Positions 10,138 to 19,866 of a DNA stretch of 64,000 nt are shown here, piece by piece. The position numbers were made by a program, and so were the translations under genes. The stretch lies in NCBI RefSeq assembly GCF_900090245.1, contig NZ_FMDN01000019.1:1-64000 (forward strand), in the 5' to 3' direction. This DNA is from Micromonospora halophytica (lineage in GTDB: Bacteria > Actinomycetota > Actinomycetes > Mycobacteriales > Micromonosporaceae). Within the stretch, counting starts at the first letter, position 1. Every line of letters starts with the position of its first letter. Under the pieces are notes generated by a model. It was given only the letters and a program-made list of their open reading frames with translations. It did not search any database and was not told where the DNA came from.

Positions 10138-11313
10138 TCAGCCGCCCGAGTCGGCCAGTTCGGCGCCCTCGGGGACGGTGTCGTCGTCCCGGCTGGCCAG
10201 CCAGCCGTCCGGCAGGAAGACCTTGCCCGGGGAGTTCGTCCGGCCGCGCGGCTGACCGAGCGTCTCCACCGGGAACGGCGCGGTCGGGTCGAGCTTGCCG
10301 AGCAGGTCGTCGAGCTGGGCCAGGCTCTCGATCATCGCCAGCTCGCGGCGCAGCTCGCTGCCGACCGGGAAGCCCTTCAGGTACCAGGCGACGTGCTTGC
10401 GGAAGTCGGTGCAGCCGTCCCGCTCGCCCCGCGCCGGCGTACGCGACCCGGCGGTGAACTGGTCGACCAGCAGCTCGGCGTGGCGGCGCATGGTCGCCGC
10501 GACCTCGCCGAGCTGCGGCAGCCGCCGCTCGGGGCGGCCGTTGAAGGCGGCCTCCAGGTCGGCGAAGAGCCACGGCCGGCCCAGGCAGCCGCGCCCGATC
10601 ACCACGCCGTCGACCCCGGTGTGCGCGACCATCCGCAGCGCGTCGTCGGCCTCCCAGATGTCGCCGTTGCCGAGCACCGGCACGTCGAGGGACTGCTTGA
10701 GGGTGGCGATGGCGTCCCAGTCCGCCGTACCCGAGTAGCGCTGCGCGGCCGTACGCCCGTGCAGGGCGACCGCCGCGACCCCGGCGTCCTGGGCGGCGAG
10801 CCCCGCCTCGACGTACGTCAGGTGGTCGTCGTCGATGCCCTTGCGCATCTTCACCGTGACCGGCACCCCGGCGGGTGACGCGGCGTCCACCGCGGCCTTC
10901 ACCAGCCGGGCGAAGAGCCGCCGTCGCCACGGCAGCGCGGAGCCGCCGCCCTTGCGGGTCACCTTCGGCACCGGGCAGCCGAAGTTCAGGTCGATGTGGT
11001 CGGCGAGATCCTTCTCCACCACGATCCGCACCGCCCTGGCGGTGATCTCCGGGTCGGTGCCGTAGAGCTGGAGGCTGCGCGGCTGCTCGTGCTCCCCGAA
11101 GGCGATCATGCGCAGGGTCTTCGGGTTCCGCTCCACCAGCGCGACGGTGGTGATCATTTCGCAGACGTAGATGCCGCCGCCCTGCTCGCGGCAGAGCTGC
11201 CGGAAGCCGACGTTGGTGATGCCGGCCATCGGGGCGAGCACCACCGGCGGCCACACCTGGTGCCGCCCGAGGGTGAGCGGGCGGAGCGCGACGGGAGCGG
11301 CGGGACTGGTCAC
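10138..11313 (-). CDS. dusB: tRNA-dihydrouridine synthase (DusB type)
   Basis: 391 residues with a GTG start. This FMN enzyme reduces uridines in the tRNA D-loop using NADPH. It has the TIM-barrel start VVLAPMAGITNVGFRQLC, the catalytic Cys in DLNFGCPVPKV, the basic RKGGGSAL loop and the FMN phosphate-binding GVDGVVIGRGCLGRPWLF. The C-terminal helical tRNA-binding domain (FRKHVAWYLKGF) is present. Length is slightly above the bacterial norm owing to a C-terminal tail. Downstream it shares a hairpin with the convergent peptidase gene; upstream is the three-gene Tat-protein cluster on the same strand. Confidence 0.94.
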   Translation of the reverse strand: MTSPAAPVALRPLTLGRHQVWPPVVLAPMAGITNVGFRQLCREQGGGIYVCEMITTVALVERNPKTLRMIAFGEHEQPRSLQLYGTDPEITARAVRIVVEKDLADHIDLNFGCPVPKVTRKGGGSALPWRRRLFARLVKAAVDAASPAGVPVTVKMRKGIDDDHLTYVEAGLAAQDAGVAAVALHGRTAAQRYSGTADWDAIATLKQSLDVPVLGNGDIWEADDALRMVAHTGVDGVVIGRGCLGRPWLFADLEAAFNGRPERRLPQLGEVAATMRRHAELLVDQFTAGSRTPARGERDGCTDFRKHVAWYLKGFPVGSELRRELAMIESLAQLDDLLGKLDPTAPFPVETLGQPRGRTNSPGKVFLPDGWLASRDDDTVPEGAELADSGG

Positions 11314-11416
11314 GTACCCAAGAATCCCATGCCCGCGACGGTGGCCCGGCCGCCGGTGGCCGGCCGCCGCCGCGATGGTGAGCGAACTCGCACCGCGACG
11401 GCGACCGGCGGACGGG

Positions 11417-12208
11417 TCAGACGGTGCCCGGGTTCGACAGGATCAGGCCGGAGACGTCCACGATGACCGACGTCGCGGCGCTGACATGGATCGCGAAGCA
11501 CAGCGGCCGGCCGTTGTGGCTGCCGAGCCGCACCTCCACCAGGTTGGAGAGGATCTGGTTCGGCCCCCACCAGTTCAGCGACGAGGTCCTCGGCCGGGCG
11601 ATCGAGGAGCTGTACGCGGTCAGTACGCCGGCCGAGACGGTGCCGGCCACGGTGATGTTCACGTACGCGGTGGTGGCCCGCTCCGCCAGCGCCGGAGGCA
11701 CGTTCTGCACGGTCAGGTGGATCACCTGACCGGCGTTGAGCTTCCCGGAGCTGACCACCGAGGTGGAGCTGACGATGTGCGCGGTGTACGCCGACAGCGA
11801 CCGGGTGTCCAGGACGCGTTGCGGCCGGACAGCCATCGTCCGGTTCGCCCAGCGGGAGGTGTTGACGTACGCCTTCCGGCCGCCCTGGCCACCGATCACC
11901 AGATCCCCGACCGGCGTGACGGCGAGGGAGCCGGTGGGCAGCTCCGGCGGGATGTGCTCCTCGTTGGTGGGCACCAGCCGCAGCGAGTCGACCGAGCCGA
12001 GCGCCAGCGTCGGGTTGCTCTCCGACCCGCCGACCAGCTCGGTCTCCGCCGTGCCGGCGTCGTTGACCTGCCCGATCAGCACCGGGTCGCCGGCGTCGGC
12101 GTGCGCCGGGGTGGCCACGAGCGCCGCCGCGCCGAGCCCGGCGCCCGCCGCGACGCCGGTGGCGATGATCCGCCGGCGGGTGCTCGACGAGGACTCCTCG
12201 CTGGTCAT
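11417..12208 (-). CDS. Tat-exported PTRVLDTR-type protein (paralogue 3 of 3)
   Basis: 263 residues from the ATG at 12208, with GAGGAG about 10 bp upstream. A twin-arginine signal (SSSTRRRIIATGVAAGAG) ends near TPAHADAG. A short region DPVLIGQVNDAGTAETEL follows, then a longer beta-rich domain beginning VRPQRVLDTR. That domain ends in ANVTV-like strands, SLNWWGPNQILSNLVEVRLG and SVIVDVSGLIL. The xTRxLDTR domain is common in actinobacterial extracellular proteins, usually as an accessory beta-sandwich. No catalytic motif is visible. It lies 25 bp downstream of its paralogue in an apparent operon. Function unknown. Confidence 0.82.
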   Translation of the reverse strand: MTSEESSSSTRRRIIATGVAAGAGLGAAALVATPAHADAGDPVLIGQVNDAGTAETELVGGSESNPTLALGSVDSLRLVPTNEEHIPPELPTGSLAVTPVGDLVIGGQGGRKAYVNTSRWANRTMAVRPQRVLDTRSLSAYTAHIVSSTSVVSSGKLNAGQVIHLTVQNVPPALAERATTAYVNITVAGTVSAGVLTAYSSSIARPRTSSLNWWGPNQILSNLVEVRLGSHNGRPLCFAIHVSAATSVIVDVSGLILSNPGTV

Positions 12209-12233
12209 GCCCCTGCTCTCCTCGGCTCCGTGG

Positions 12234-13082
12234 TCACGCACCGCCCCGCACCCCCCGGTCGTCGGCGACGGCGGCACGCAGGTCGCTGGTGCTCGCGGTC
12301 TTCGGGTTGTTGATCGACACGTACTCGGGGTGGGCGACCAGCAGACCCGTGACGTCGAGGATCACCGCGGCGGCGCTCTTCTGCAGGCGGATGCGGACCA
12401 CGTCCGGCTCCTCGCCGGACGCCATGACCTGGGTGATCACCCCGTTGGAGAGCAGTTGCCCGGCCGTCCACCAGTTGATGGTGGAGGCCGACGGCAGGAC
12501 ACCGCCGCCCCAGACCGTGGCGAAGCCGCCCTTCTCGGTCTTGGTGACGGTGACGTTGCCGATCAACCCCTCGATGTCGTACCCGATCCCGGCCAGGGTC
12601 ACGACCAGCTCGGTCTCGGCGAGCGCCCGGCCCTGCGCGTCGATCCGGTCGGCGCCCTGGACCAGCCGGGCCCGGCCCGCGCTGCTGCGGGTGTCGAGCA
12701 CCCGGGTCGGCGGAATCGGGACCAGCATGGTGGCGTTCGCCGTGGTCAGCGTCGTGTGCCGGGTGCTGCCGTCGGAGACGCTGAGGCCGTACGGGCTCGG
12801 CGCGACGGTGCCGGCGGGCGCGGCCGGGCCGCCGGTGGCGCCGGGCACCCCCAGCCGCAGCGTCGGGCCGTCCGGGTTGCGCAGCACCAGGGTGGCGCCC
12901 CCGTTCGGGGCGGCGCTGCGGACGGTCGTGGTGCCGCCCTGGTTGGTCTCGCCGAGCTTGACCGGCGTACCGCTGGCAGCGGCCGGCGTGGCGGTGGCGG
13001 CGGTCGCGGCGACCGCCGCGCCGCCGGTGACGGCGGCGCGGCGCAGCAGCGTACGCCGCGACGTGGAGCGGTCGGACGTCAT
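12234..13082 (-). CDS. Tat-exported PTRVLDTR-type protein (paralogue 2 of 3)
   Basis: 282 residues. The twin-arginine signal SRRTLLRRAAVTGGAAVA is followed by a cleavage-like TPAAASG. Next comes GTPVKLGETNQGGTTTV (equivalent to the paralogues' GxxNxAGT motif), IPPTRVLDTR, GNVTVT, ASTINWWTAGQLLSNGVI and AAVILDVTGLLVAHP. ATG at 13082 with GGGGGAA upstream. It sits between two paralogues on the same strand (63 bp and 25 bp gaps), consistent with tandem duplication and co-transcription. The C-terminus has an extra ~25 residues that the others lack. No enzyme motif seen. Confidence 0.83.
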   Translation of the reverse strand: MTSDRSTSRRTLLRRAAVTGGAAVAATAATATPAAASGTPVKLGETNQGGTTTVRSAAPNGGATLVLRNPDGPTLRLGVPGATGGPAAPAGTVAPSPYGLSVSDGSTRHTTLTTANATMLVPIPPTRVLDTRSSAGRARLVQGADRIDAQGRALAETELVVTLAGIGYDIEGLIGNVTVTKTEKGGFATVWGGGVLPSASTINWWTAGQLLSNGVITQVMASGEEPDVVRIRLQKSAAAVILDVTGLLVAHPEYVSINNPKTASTSDLRAAVADDRGVRGGA

Positions 13083-13145
13083 CTCATTCCCCCGTGACGT
13101 GGTGGTTCGCCGGGCCGGCGACGTGGGCGTGGAACCGCCGGGCCA

Positions 13146-13967
13146 TCAGCCCTCGTCCTTGAGCAGCACCTGGTGCGGGTGCCCGACCAGCAGGCTGGTC
13201 AGGTCCACGATCACGTGGGTCGGCGAGGCGGTGGCCTGCAGGGTCAGCACGCTGCGGTACGACCCGACGGCCCCGAGCTGGCTGAAGAGGAAGTTGGACA
13301 GGATGGTGCCCGCGGTCGACCAGTTCACCGTGGACGCCGTCGGCTTGGCGCCGCTGCCCCAGACGGTGAGCACCCCCGCCCCGGTCATGCCGACCACGGT
13401 GACGTTGCCCTTGACCGCGTAGCCGTCCCGGACGTACGCGTCCAGTGCGAGCACCACCGGCACGCCCGGCTGGAGCCGGCCGTTGGCGTCCAGCGCCCCG
13501 GAGACGAGGTTGCGGCGCAGGTTGACGTCCCGGGTGTCAAGGACCCGGGTGGGCGGGACGGCGACGGAGGTGGTGGCCCACTCGCTCGTCCACACCCAGC
13601 CGCTGGTCTCGGCCCGGTCGGTCCGGACGAACATGCCGCGCTCCTGGTCGACGGCCACGGTCCCGGGCGCGGCGGTCAGCGTGGCCGCCGGGGAGAGCGC
13701 GCCGGGCACCAGCCGCAGCGGTGCGCCGGAGGTGTTCGCCAGGTGCAGCGGAGGCTGCCCGGCGTCGTGCAGCAGCGTGGTGCTGGCGGTGCCGGCGTCG
13801 TTGGTCGTACCCAGGACGAGGTCGCCGCCCGGGGCGGCCTGGGCGGTGCCGGGCAGGCCCACTGCGGCGGCGATGCCCGCCCCCGCGCCACCGGCGGCGA
13901 CCGTGGCGGCGCGGCGCAGCAGGCGCCGCCGCTTCGGGTCGTGGTCAGAGTCCTGTTGCGGCGTCAT
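13146..13967 (-). CDS. Tat-exported PTRVLDTR-type protein (paralogue 1 of 3)
   Basis: 273 residues from the ATG at 13967 (GGGGGTG upstream). The twin-arginine signal KRRRLLRRAATVAAGGAG is followed by cleavage near GTAQAAPGG. The mature protein has DLVLGTTNDAGTASTTLL, VPPTRVLDTRD, GNVTVVGMTGAGVLTVWGSG, ASTVNWSTAGTILSNFLF and HVIVDLTSLLVGHP. It is the first gene of the three-member set, and the promoter probably lies in 13968-14050. Export through Tat implies folding before secretion. Possibly cell-surface or matrix proteins; no substrate or partner is evident. Confidence 0.83.
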   Translation of the reverse strand: MTPQQDSDHDPKRRRLLRRAATVAAGGAGAGIAAAVGLPGTAQAAPGGDLVLGTTNDAGTASTTLLHDAGQPPLHLANTSGAPLRLVPGALSPAATLTAAPGTVAVDQERGMFVRTDRAETSGWVWTSEWATTSVAVPPTRVLDTRDVNLRRNLVSGALDANGRLQPGVPVVLALDAYVRDGYAVKGNVTVVGMTGAGVLTVWGSGAKPTASTVNWSTAGTILSNFLFSQLGAVGSYRSVLTLQATASPTHVIVDLTSLLVGHPHQVLLKDEG

Positions 13968-14050
13968 GCGCACACCCCCGTGACGAGATTCGACGCCGAA
14001 TGCTCGCACGAGATCAGGTACCACTCAACCAGCCGTCCGGTGTGAACGGC

Positions 14051-14086
14051 GACGGCCCCGCCCGCGGGTGGCGGGACGGGGCCGTC
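14051..14086 (-). terminator. Terminator downstream of glycyl-tRNA synthetase
   Basis: Long hairpin: outer arms GACGGCCCCG/CGGGGCCGTC and inner CCCGC/GCGGG around GGGTG. It begins 11 bp past the stop of the synthetase gene and separates it from the Tat-protein operon. Confidence 0.85.
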
Positions 14087-14097
14087 GGATCGTCGGA

Positions 14098-15477
<1,380 letters not shown>

Positions 15478-15592
15478 GTTTCCTCCTACGCCGACTGGCG
15501 GTCGGCGGGGACGCGATGTGGATGGAACGGAACAGTTCGGGACAACGGTACGACCAGCGGCACCCCGAGCCCAGCAGAATACCGGGGCCGGG

Positions 15593-16147
15593 TCAGTTGA
15601 CCCCGCAGACCTCCAGCCCGGCCGTCTGCTGGTCAGGGGCGAGCGTCACCGTCTGCACGTCCTGCCCGCCACCGCTGAAGGTCACGTCGACCGGCACGGT
15701 CAACGTGTTCGGGTCGACGTCGCCGATCCGGTAGGAGGCCACCGCCGGCTCGTCGGACATCCGCCGGGCGAACTCGGCACGCGACTCACGCCGCTGCGCG
15801 GAGTCGCAGAGCGTCTCGTACGCCTTGTTGTACTCCTTGCGCACCAGCGCGCCGTAGTACGCGTCGGTGATCGCCTCGCCCTGTTCCTCGGTGGCCTGGA
15901 TGCTGCTCACGGTGAGCCCGACCAGGGCGGTGCCGCCACCGCCGCAACAGATCAGCAGCGCCAGCGCGCCGACCCCGAGCCCCAGCCAGAGCCGCTTGCG
16001 GCCGCCCTCGGTGGGCGGCGCGGCGAACGGCGGGGCGACCCCCGGGCCGGGCGGCGGGGTGGGCACGCCGTCGGCGGAGGGCGAGGCCTCGCCCCGGCCG
16101 GGCATCTCGGGGTACGGCGACGGTGCTGCCGGGCCGGGTGCGGTCAT
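15593..16147 (-). CDS. Single-pass membrane protein with Pro-rich N-terminus, extracellular DUF4878-like domain
   Basis: 184 residues. A Pro/Gly-rich cytoplasmic segment (residues 1-47) is followed by a basic stop (GGRKRLW), one membrane helix (LGLGVGALALLICCGGGGTAL) and an extracellular part. That part, AITDAYYGALVRKEYNKAYETLCDSAQ, resembles the DUF4878/lumazine-binding-like domains of actinobacterial lipoproteins. Two Cys (in ETLCDS and LEVCGVN) could form a disulphide. ATG at 16147 is the only plausible start after the upstream monooxygenase gene, though its ribosome-binding site is weak. Function unknown. Confidence 0.75.
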   Translation of the reverse strand: MTAPGPAAPSPYPEMPGRGEASPSADGVPTPPPGPGVAPPFAAPPTEGGRKRLWLGLGVGALALLICCGGGGTALVGLTVSSIQATEEQGEAITDAYYGALVRKEYNKAYETLCDSAQRRESRAEFARRMSDEPAVASYRIGDVDPNTLTVPVDVTFSGGGQDVQTVTLAPDQQTAGLEVCGVN

Positions 16148-16200
16148 AGGTGCAGGGTAGTGCCCACCGTCCCGCCGGTGCCGCCGCGCGGGGAGATCAT

Positions 16201-16542
16201 TCAGCGGTGCGGGTGCGCGGCCCGGTCGCTGGCGGCCACCACGACCTCGCCGGCCGGGGCGGCGCTGGCCAGCGTCTCGTACGCCGACGGCTCGTCGACC
16301 GACTCGGCGAGCAGCGGCACGGCGGCGATCTTGACGTCGAAACCGCCCAGCGCCCGCCGGTACGCCCCGACCGACTCCCACTCGGTGAGCAGGCACCAGT
16401 GCCGCGGGTCGTCGAGCGCCCGCAGGAGTTCGCCGCGCAGGTAGCCGGGGCGGGCGGCGAGCGCCGCGAGCGCGGCGTGCGCCCGGGCGACGAAGTCGTC
16501 GGCGACATCGGCGTCGACCACGAACCGGTTGGTCACCTGCAC
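16201..16542 (-). CDS. Antibiotic biosynthesis monooxygenase (ABM) domain protein
   Basis: 113 residues. The dimeric alpha/beta-barrel ABM fold is suggested by TNRFVVDADVADDFVARAHA, RPGYLRGELLRALDD, WCLLTEWESVGAYRRAL and a closing FDVKIAAVPLLAESVDEPS. Such proteins include haem-degrading and quinone-forming enzymes and many of unknown substrate. The GTG at 16542 has an excellent GAGGAGGA ribosome-binding site 5-6 bp upstream, so the longer open frame is rejected. Divergent from a small membrane-protein gene 27 bp away. Confidence 0.8.
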   Translation of the reverse strand: MQVTNRFVVDADVADDFVARAHAALAALAARPGYLRGELLRALDDPRHWCLLTEWESVGAYRRALGGFDVKIAAVPLLAESVDEPSAYETLASAAPAGEVVVAASDRAAHPHR

Positions 16543-16569
16543 CGGGTTCCTCCTCGTAGAGTCTGTGGG

Positions 16570-16827
16570 ATGCAGCGTACGCAGAACCTCCTGCTGGCCC
16601 GGCTGGCCCGGGCGAACCCGACCTCGGTGTTCCTCGCCACGCTGGTGCTGGTGCTGGTGGCGTTCTTCGCGCCGGGGCCGGTCGGCGGCGTGTTGCTGCT
16701 GGCACTCGCCGCCGGGTTGGTCTGGCTGATGGCGACGACCTGGCCGGTCCAGGCTCCCCGCACCCGGGTGGTGCGGCTGCTGATGCTCGCCCTGTTGATC
16801 GCCGTGGCGCTGGCCAAGCTGCTCTGA
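16570..16827 (+). CDS. Small two- or three-helix membrane protein
   Basis: 85 residues: NPTSVFLATLVLVLVAFFAPG and VGGVLLLALAAGLVWLM are clear membrane helices, and a third is likely at VRLLMLALLIAVALAKLL. It resembles the short actinobacterial membrane proteins grouped as DUF6703, which is a tentative match from memory. Only GGG directly precedes the ATG, so the start is less certain. It ends 54 bp before the znuA start and could read into the zinc operon, although a Zur-type palindrome lies between them. Confidence 0.68.
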   Translation: MQRTQNLLLARLARANPTSVFLATLVLVLVAFFAPGPVGGVLLLALAAGLVWLMATTWPVQAPRTRVVRLLMLALLIAVALAKLL

Positions 16828-16845
16828 CATGCAATCATGCGTTTT

Positions 16846-16866
16846 TGACAATCATTCTCGTTGTCA
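16846..16866. promoter_or_regulatory. Zur-box-like palindrome upstream of znuA
   Basis: A 21-bp sequence starting TGACAATCATT and ending CTCGTTGTCA has 6-bp perfect outer arms (TGACAA/TTGTCA) around an AT-richer core. This is the pattern of actinobacterial Zur sites, and it is an AT-rich island in GC-rich DNA. It ends 15 bp before the znuA ATG. A zur gene lies 3 kb downstream. Zinc-dependent repression is inferred. Confidence 0.75.
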
Positions 16867-16881
16867 CGGAGAGTTGATGTC

Positions 16882-17832
16882 ATGAACATCCGCTCCGCTC
16901 CGCGCGCCCTGGCCGCCGTGACCGCCCTGCTCGCCCTGGGCGGCACCGCCGCCTGCTCGTCCGACGGCGTCGGCGCCGACCCGCAGCGGGTCGACGTGGT
17001 GGCCGCCTTCTACCCGCTGCAGTTCCTCGCCGAGCGGATCGGCGGGGACGCGCTCAGGGTCACCAACCTGGCCAAGCCGGGTGCCGAGCCGCACGACCTG
17101 GAACTCAGCCCGGGCCAGGTGAGGCAGGTCGCCGAGGCGGAGCTGGTCGTCTACCTCAAGGGCTTCCAGCCGGCCGTGGACTCCGCCGTCGACCAGAACG
17201 CCGGCGACCGGACCTTCGACGTGGCGACCGTGCAGCCGCTGCTGACCACCGCGCAGGCCGGCCACGACCACGAGGGCGAGGGTGAGGCCGGTCACGCCGA
17301 GGAGAAAGCCGGCGCCCCCGACCCGCACCTCTGGCTCGACCCGACCCGGCTGGCCACGGTCGGCGACAAGCTCGCCGCACGGCTCGGCAAGGTCGACCCG
17401 GACCGGGCCGCCGACTACACCGCCCGGGCCACCGCGCTCCGCGCTGAACTGGAGAAGCTCGACGCCGAGTTCACCGCCGGGCTGAAGACCTGCCAGCGCC
17501 GGGAGATCGTGGTGAGCCACACCGCCTTCGGCTACCTGACCGAGCGCTACCGGCTGGAGCAGGTCGGCATCTCCGGGCTCAGCCCCGAGAGCGAGCCCAG
17601 CCCGCAGCGGCTGGCCGAGGTCGCCGAGGAGGCCCGGGAGCACAAGGCCACCACGATCTTCTTCGAGACGTTGGTCAGCCCCAGGGTCGCCGAGACCATC
17701 GCCGCCGAGGTCGGCGCGAAGACCGCGGTGCTCGACCCCCTCGAAGGGCTGTCGAGCGACAACGGCGGGGACTACCTTTCGGTGATGCGTACCAACCTGC
17801 AGAGCCTGAGGACGGCGTTGAGCTGCTCGTGA
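16882..17832 (+). CDS. znuA: Zinc ABC transporter substrate-binding lipoprotein
   Basis: 316 residues. It captures Zn2+ (possibly Mn2+) outside the membrane and delivers it to ZnuB. A lipoprotein signal ends at GGTAACSS (lipobox Cys). Metal-ligand His residues lie in AEPHDLEL, DPHLWLDP and VVSHTAFGY, with a fourth Asp ligand near the C-terminus (VLDPLEGLS). A His/Glu-rich flexible loop (HDHEGEGEAGHAEE), typical of zinc-specific members, precedes DPHLW. ATG with GGAGAG upstream. It overlaps znuC by 4 bp and is probably repressed by Zur at the adjacent palindrome. Confidence 0.95.
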   Translation: MNIRSAPRALAAVTALLALGGTAACSSDGVGADPQRVDVVAAFYPLQFLAERIGGDALRVTNLAKPGAEPHDLELSPGQVRQVAEAELVVYLKGFQPAVDSAVDQNAGDRTFDVATVQPLLTTAQAGHDHEGEGEAGHAEEKAGAPDPHLWLDPTRLATVGDKLAARLGKVDPDRAADYTARATALRAELEKLDAEFTAGLKTCQRREIVVSHTAFGYLTERYRLEQVGISGLSPESEPSPQRLAEVAEEAREHKATTIFFETLVSPRVAETIAAEVGAKTAVLDPLEGLSSDNGGDYLSVMRTNLQSLRTALSCS

Positions 17833-18590
17833 CACCACCTGTCATCACCGTCACGCACGGGGTGGTCGGCTACGACGGCCGCGCCGTGCTGCGTGACGTC
17901 TCGCTGTCCGTGACCGCCGGTGAGGTGGTCGCCGTCCTCGGCGCCAACGGCTCCGGCAAGTCCACCCTGATCCGCGCCGTGCTGGGCCTGGTGCCGCTGG
18001 CCGCCGGTTCCGTCGAACTCTTCGGCACCCCGCTGCGCCGGTTCCGGCAGTGGCGGCGCATCGGGTACGTACCGCAGCGCCTCGGCGCCGGCAGCGGCGT
18101 ACCGGCCACGGTGCGGGAGGTGGTGGCCTCGGGGCGGCTGGCCCGGCGGGGCGTGCTGCGCCCGCCGGGGCGCGCCGACCGGGAGGCCGTCGAGGAGGCG
18201 CTGCGGGCCGTCGGGCTGGCCGACCGGGCCGGTGACCCGGTCGCCACCCTCTCCGGCGGTCAGCAGCAGCGCACCCTGATCGCCCGGGCGCTCGCCGGCC
18301 GGCCGGAGCTGCTGGTGCTCGACGAGCCCACCGCCGGGGTCGACGCGGCCAGCCAGGAGGCGTTCGCCGGGGCGCTGAGCGACTTCGTCGCCGGCGGCGG
18401 CACCGTGCTGCTCGTCGCGCACGAGCTGGGGCCGCTGCGCCCGCTGATCAGCCGGGCGGTCGTCGTCCACCAGGGCGGCATCGCCCACGACGGCGCGGTG
18501 CCCGAACCCGCCGGTCACCACGCGGAGCCCGATCACGACCACGTGCACCCGCACGGTCCCGACGAGCCCGCCGGGCTGTGGAGCAGCTGA
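17829..18590 (+). CDS. znuC: Zinc ABC transporter ATP-binding protein
   Basis: 253 residues. The cytoplasmic ATPase of the ZnuABC importer. Walker A GANGSGKST, Q-loop in IGYVPQRLG, signature LSGGQQQR, Walker B LLVLDEPT and switch His in LLVAHELG are all intact. The C-terminus is His-rich (GHHAEPDHDHVHPHGP), as seen in zinc transport ATPases, possibly for metal sensing. GTG start overlapping the znuA stop (GTGA), indicating translational coupling. Confidence 0.95.
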   Translation: MTPPVITVTHGVVGYDGRAVLRDVSLSVTAGEVVAVLGANGSGKSTLIRAVLGLVPLAAGSVELFGTPLRRFRQWRRIGYVPQRLGAGSGVPATVREVVASGRLARRGVLRPPGRADREAVEEALRAVGLADRAGDPVATLSGGQQQRTLIARALAGRPELLVLDEPTAGVDAASQEAFAGALSDFVAGGGTVLLVAHELGPLRPLISRAVVVHQGGIAHDGAVPEPAGHHAEPDHDHVHPHGPDEPAGLWSS

Positions 18591-18592
18591 TC

Positions 18593-19459
18593 ATGGAACT
18601 CTTCCAGTACCCCTACATGCAGCATGCGCTGATCGCCGCGCTGGTCATCGGCCTGGCCGCCCCCGCGCTCGGCATCTACCTGGTGCAGCGGCGGCTGGCC
18701 CTGATCGGTGACGGCATCGGACACGTCGCGCTGACCGGGGTCGGCGCCGGCCTGTTGTTCCAGCGCTCCCCCGTGATCGCGGCGGTGATCGCGGCGACGC
18801 TGGGCGCCGTCGCCGTCGAGCTGGTCCGCGCGCGCGGGCGCACCTCCGGCGATCTCGCGCTGGCGCTGCTCTTCTACGGCGGCATCGCCGGTGGGGTGAT
18901 GCTGGTCGGGCTCTCCGACGCCACCAGCGCCAGTCTCAACGCGTACCTGTTCGGGTCGCTGATCACCATCTCGCCGCAGGACCTGGTCACCATCGTGGTG
19001 CTCGGCGTGGCGATCCTCGTCATGATGCTGGCGCTGCGGCCGGCGCTCTTCGCGGTCTGCCACGACGAGGAGTACGCCCGGGTCGCCGGCCTGCCGGTGC
19101 GGGCGCTCAACATGCTGCTCGCGGTCGCCGTCGCGGTCACCGTCACCATCGCCATGCAGGCGGTCGGCGTACTGCTGATCAGTGCGCTGATGGTGGTGCC
19201 GGTGGCCACCGCGCAGCAGGTCACCCGGGGGTTCCGCAGCACCATGACGGCCGCGATGGCGCTCGGCCTCTTCGCCGCCGGCGCCGGGGTGTGGGTGGCG
19301 GCCACCGCCGACACCGCCCCGGGCGCGTCGGTGGTGCTGCTGGCCATCGCCTCCTTCCTCGTGATCGCGGTCGGCTCGGCGCTCTGGCGGGTGCTGCGCC
19401 GCCGGGCCACGCCCGCCGCCGCGCCCAGCCCCGAACCGCACGAGGTCGTCCTGCGATGA
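18593..19459 (+). CDS. znuB: Zinc ABC transporter permease
   Basis: 288 residues, an ABC-3 family membrane component. The start MELFQYPYMQHALIAALVIGL is typical of the family. The rest is hydrophobic with about eight to nine membrane helices, including GDGIGHVALTGVG (a conserved cytoplasmic loop that meets the ATPase) and VGVLLISALMVVPVATAQQ. ATG at 18593 is chosen because GGAG lies 10 bp upstream; a GTG at 18578 inside the znuC end is possible. Last gene of znuACB. Confidence 0.94.
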   Translation: MELFQYPYMQHALIAALVIGLAAPALGIYLVQRRLALIGDGIGHVALTGVGAGLLFQRSPVIAAVIAATLGAVAVELVRARGRTSGDLALALLFYGGIAGGVMLVGLSDATSASLNAYLFGSLITISPQDLVTIVVLGVAILVMMLALRPALFAVCHDEEYARVAGLPVRALNMLLAVAVAVTVTIAMQAVGVLLISALMVVPVATAQQVTRGFRSTMTAAMALGLFAAGAGVWVAATADTAPGASVVLLAIASFLVIAVGSALWRVLRRRATPAAAPSPEPHEVVLR

Positions 19460-19502
19460 CGCCACCCCGCAGGCCGTCGGCGATATTGGTTACCGTTGCA
19501 GG

Positions 19503-19802
19503 GTGACCGCCACGAACGGGTACGACGCCTACGAGGGCGCGGGCGACCTGCTGCGCGCCCTCTCGGCCCCGATCCGGCTGGCGATCGTGAGCGAACTCGC
19601 GCAGGGTGAGCGGTGTGTGCACGAGCTGGTGGAGAGGCTCGGCGCCCCGCAGCCGCTGGTCTCCCAGCACCTGCGGGTGCTGCGGGGCGCCGGCGTCGTA
19701 CGCGGCTCCCGGCGGGGCCGTGAGATCGCGTACGCCCTGGTCGACGAGCACGTCGCACACATCGTGGCGGACGCGGTGAGCCACGCCGGGGAGGGATCGT
19801 GA
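19503..19802 (+). CDS. smtB: ArsR/SmtB-family metal-responsive repressor
   Basis: 99 residues. A winged-helix ArsR fold: LLRALSAPIRLAIVSELAQG, Cys in GERCVHELVERLG, recognition helix QPLVSQHLRVLRGAGVV, then wing GREIAYALV. A C-terminal alpha5-type metal site is hinted at by DEHVAHIVADAVSH. Followed 64 bp later by zur, the same order as the mycobacterial smtB-zur pair, where zinc relieves SmtB repression and activates Zur. GTG start. An AT-richer segment (GATATTGGTTACCGTTGC) just before the start may be its operator. The symbol is assigned from this context. Confidence 0.85.
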   Translation: MTATNGYDAYEGAGDLLRALSAPIRLAIVSELAQGERCVHELVERLGAPQPLVSQHLRVLRGAGVVRGSRRGREIAYALVDEHVAHIVADAVSHAGEGS

Positions 19803-19866
19803 ACGAGCGCGGCGAGCGGGGAATCCGGCGGCCTCGGCCGCTCGCCGGCCGCGGAAAGGCGGGGAC

